A stretch of 64,000 nt of DNA from assembly GCA_034189865.1 (NCBI GenBank), contig JAXHTV010000002.1:144500-208499 (forward strand). Reading direction: 5' to 3'. Shown here piece by piece: positions 63,861-64,000 of this stretch. The position numbers and the translations under genes were made by a program. Position 1 is the stretch's first letter, and each line of letters starts with the position of its first letter. The notes beneath the pieces were generated by a model. It ran no database searches and was not told the DNA's origin. It was given only the letters and a program-made list of their open reading frames with translations. This DNA comes from Pseudomonadota bacterium (GTDB lineage Bacteria; Pseudomonadota; Gammaproteobacteria; UBA5335).

Positions 63861-64000
63861 TCAACTGGACTTGGCCCGGCCGTGTTCGTCCACAACGCCT
63901 ATCTCGAACAAGGTCTGGTTGGAGATGGTCATGGGGGTTTGGATTACACTCCCCCGCCGCTTCATCCGGGCTATGGCCTGCTCCCATTCGGCATCTTGGT
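63861..64000 (-). CDS. Unidentified partial gene at the right edge
   Basis: An open minus-strand frame runs from the window edge to a TGA at 63861. The visible 46 codons end QAIARMKRRGSVIQTP then a stretch ending in FEIGVVDEHGRAKSS. Composition looks like real protein, but I do not recognise the family. The start is outside the window. Confidence 0.45.
   Translation of the reverse strand, partial: QDAEWEQAIARMKRRGSVIQTPMTISNQTLFEIGVVDEHGRAKSS

Overview
The window reads as a free-living gammaproteobacterial chromosome, moderately GC-rich by eye. The evidence is the gene order: ftsK-lolA-vanZ-rarA-crcB-serS, yceD-rpmF-plsX-fabH with maf beside it, radA-rluC, aat-infA facing clpS-clpA, trkH-trkA, hrpA. 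I see no rRNA, tRNA, CRISPR array, insertion sequence or prophage. I cannot name the genus.

Layout. 0-11 kb: a 5'-truncated MscS channel, trkH/trkA, YdcH-like protein, YgiQ radical SAM protein, Tag glycosylase, two small exported proteins, a GNAT enzyme, an ABC1/UbiB-type kinase and a DUF924 protein. 11-17 kb (the most unusual part): a lone PmoC/AmoC-type subunit of a copper membrane monooxygenase with its own promoter and terminator and no A or B subunit beside it, next to a four-gene minus-strand operon (two acyl-CoA dehydrogenases, a DUF35 OB-fold protein, an SCP2-thiolase-like protein). The thiolase-like protein has lost both catalytic cysteines, which points to a retro-aldolase of the kind used for steroid side chains. 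17-25 kb: UspA, HIT, class I FBP aldolase, glycerol kinase, a hotdog thioesterase and two tandem OmpA-family genes whose 3' halves plus terminators form a perfect 705-bp repeat.

25-50 kb is mostly housekeeping: serS, crcB, rarA, vanZ-like, lolA, ftsK, alanine dehydrogenase, a FemAB-like acyltransferase, aat, infA, clpA, clpS, fabH, plsX, rpmF, yceD, maf, rluC, radA, a PP2C phosphatase with an FHA protein, hrpA. Aat (adds Leu/Phe N-degrons), ClpS (adaptor) and ClpA (unfoldase) form a compact N-degron degradation module. yceD-rpmF-plsX-fabH couples ribosome and fatty-acid/phospholipid synthesis.

50-64 kb looks accessory: a short-chain dehydrogenase, four different SAM methyltransferases (one ArsM-like), small membrane proteins, a single-domain globin, a CbiM-like membrane protein, a secreted ExeM/NucH-type nuclease ending in a dockerin-like calcium-binding pair, a double-hotdog thioesterase, a VOC protein, and a di-haem cytochrome c peroxidase preceded by a Fur-box-like sequence. 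The right edge cuts an unidentified minus-strand gene.

Best candidates for something undescribed: the orphan PmoC beside the Cys-less thiolase/DUF35/ACAD operon, and the OmpA pair with homogenised 3' halves. All family calls come from reading motifs; no database search was run.
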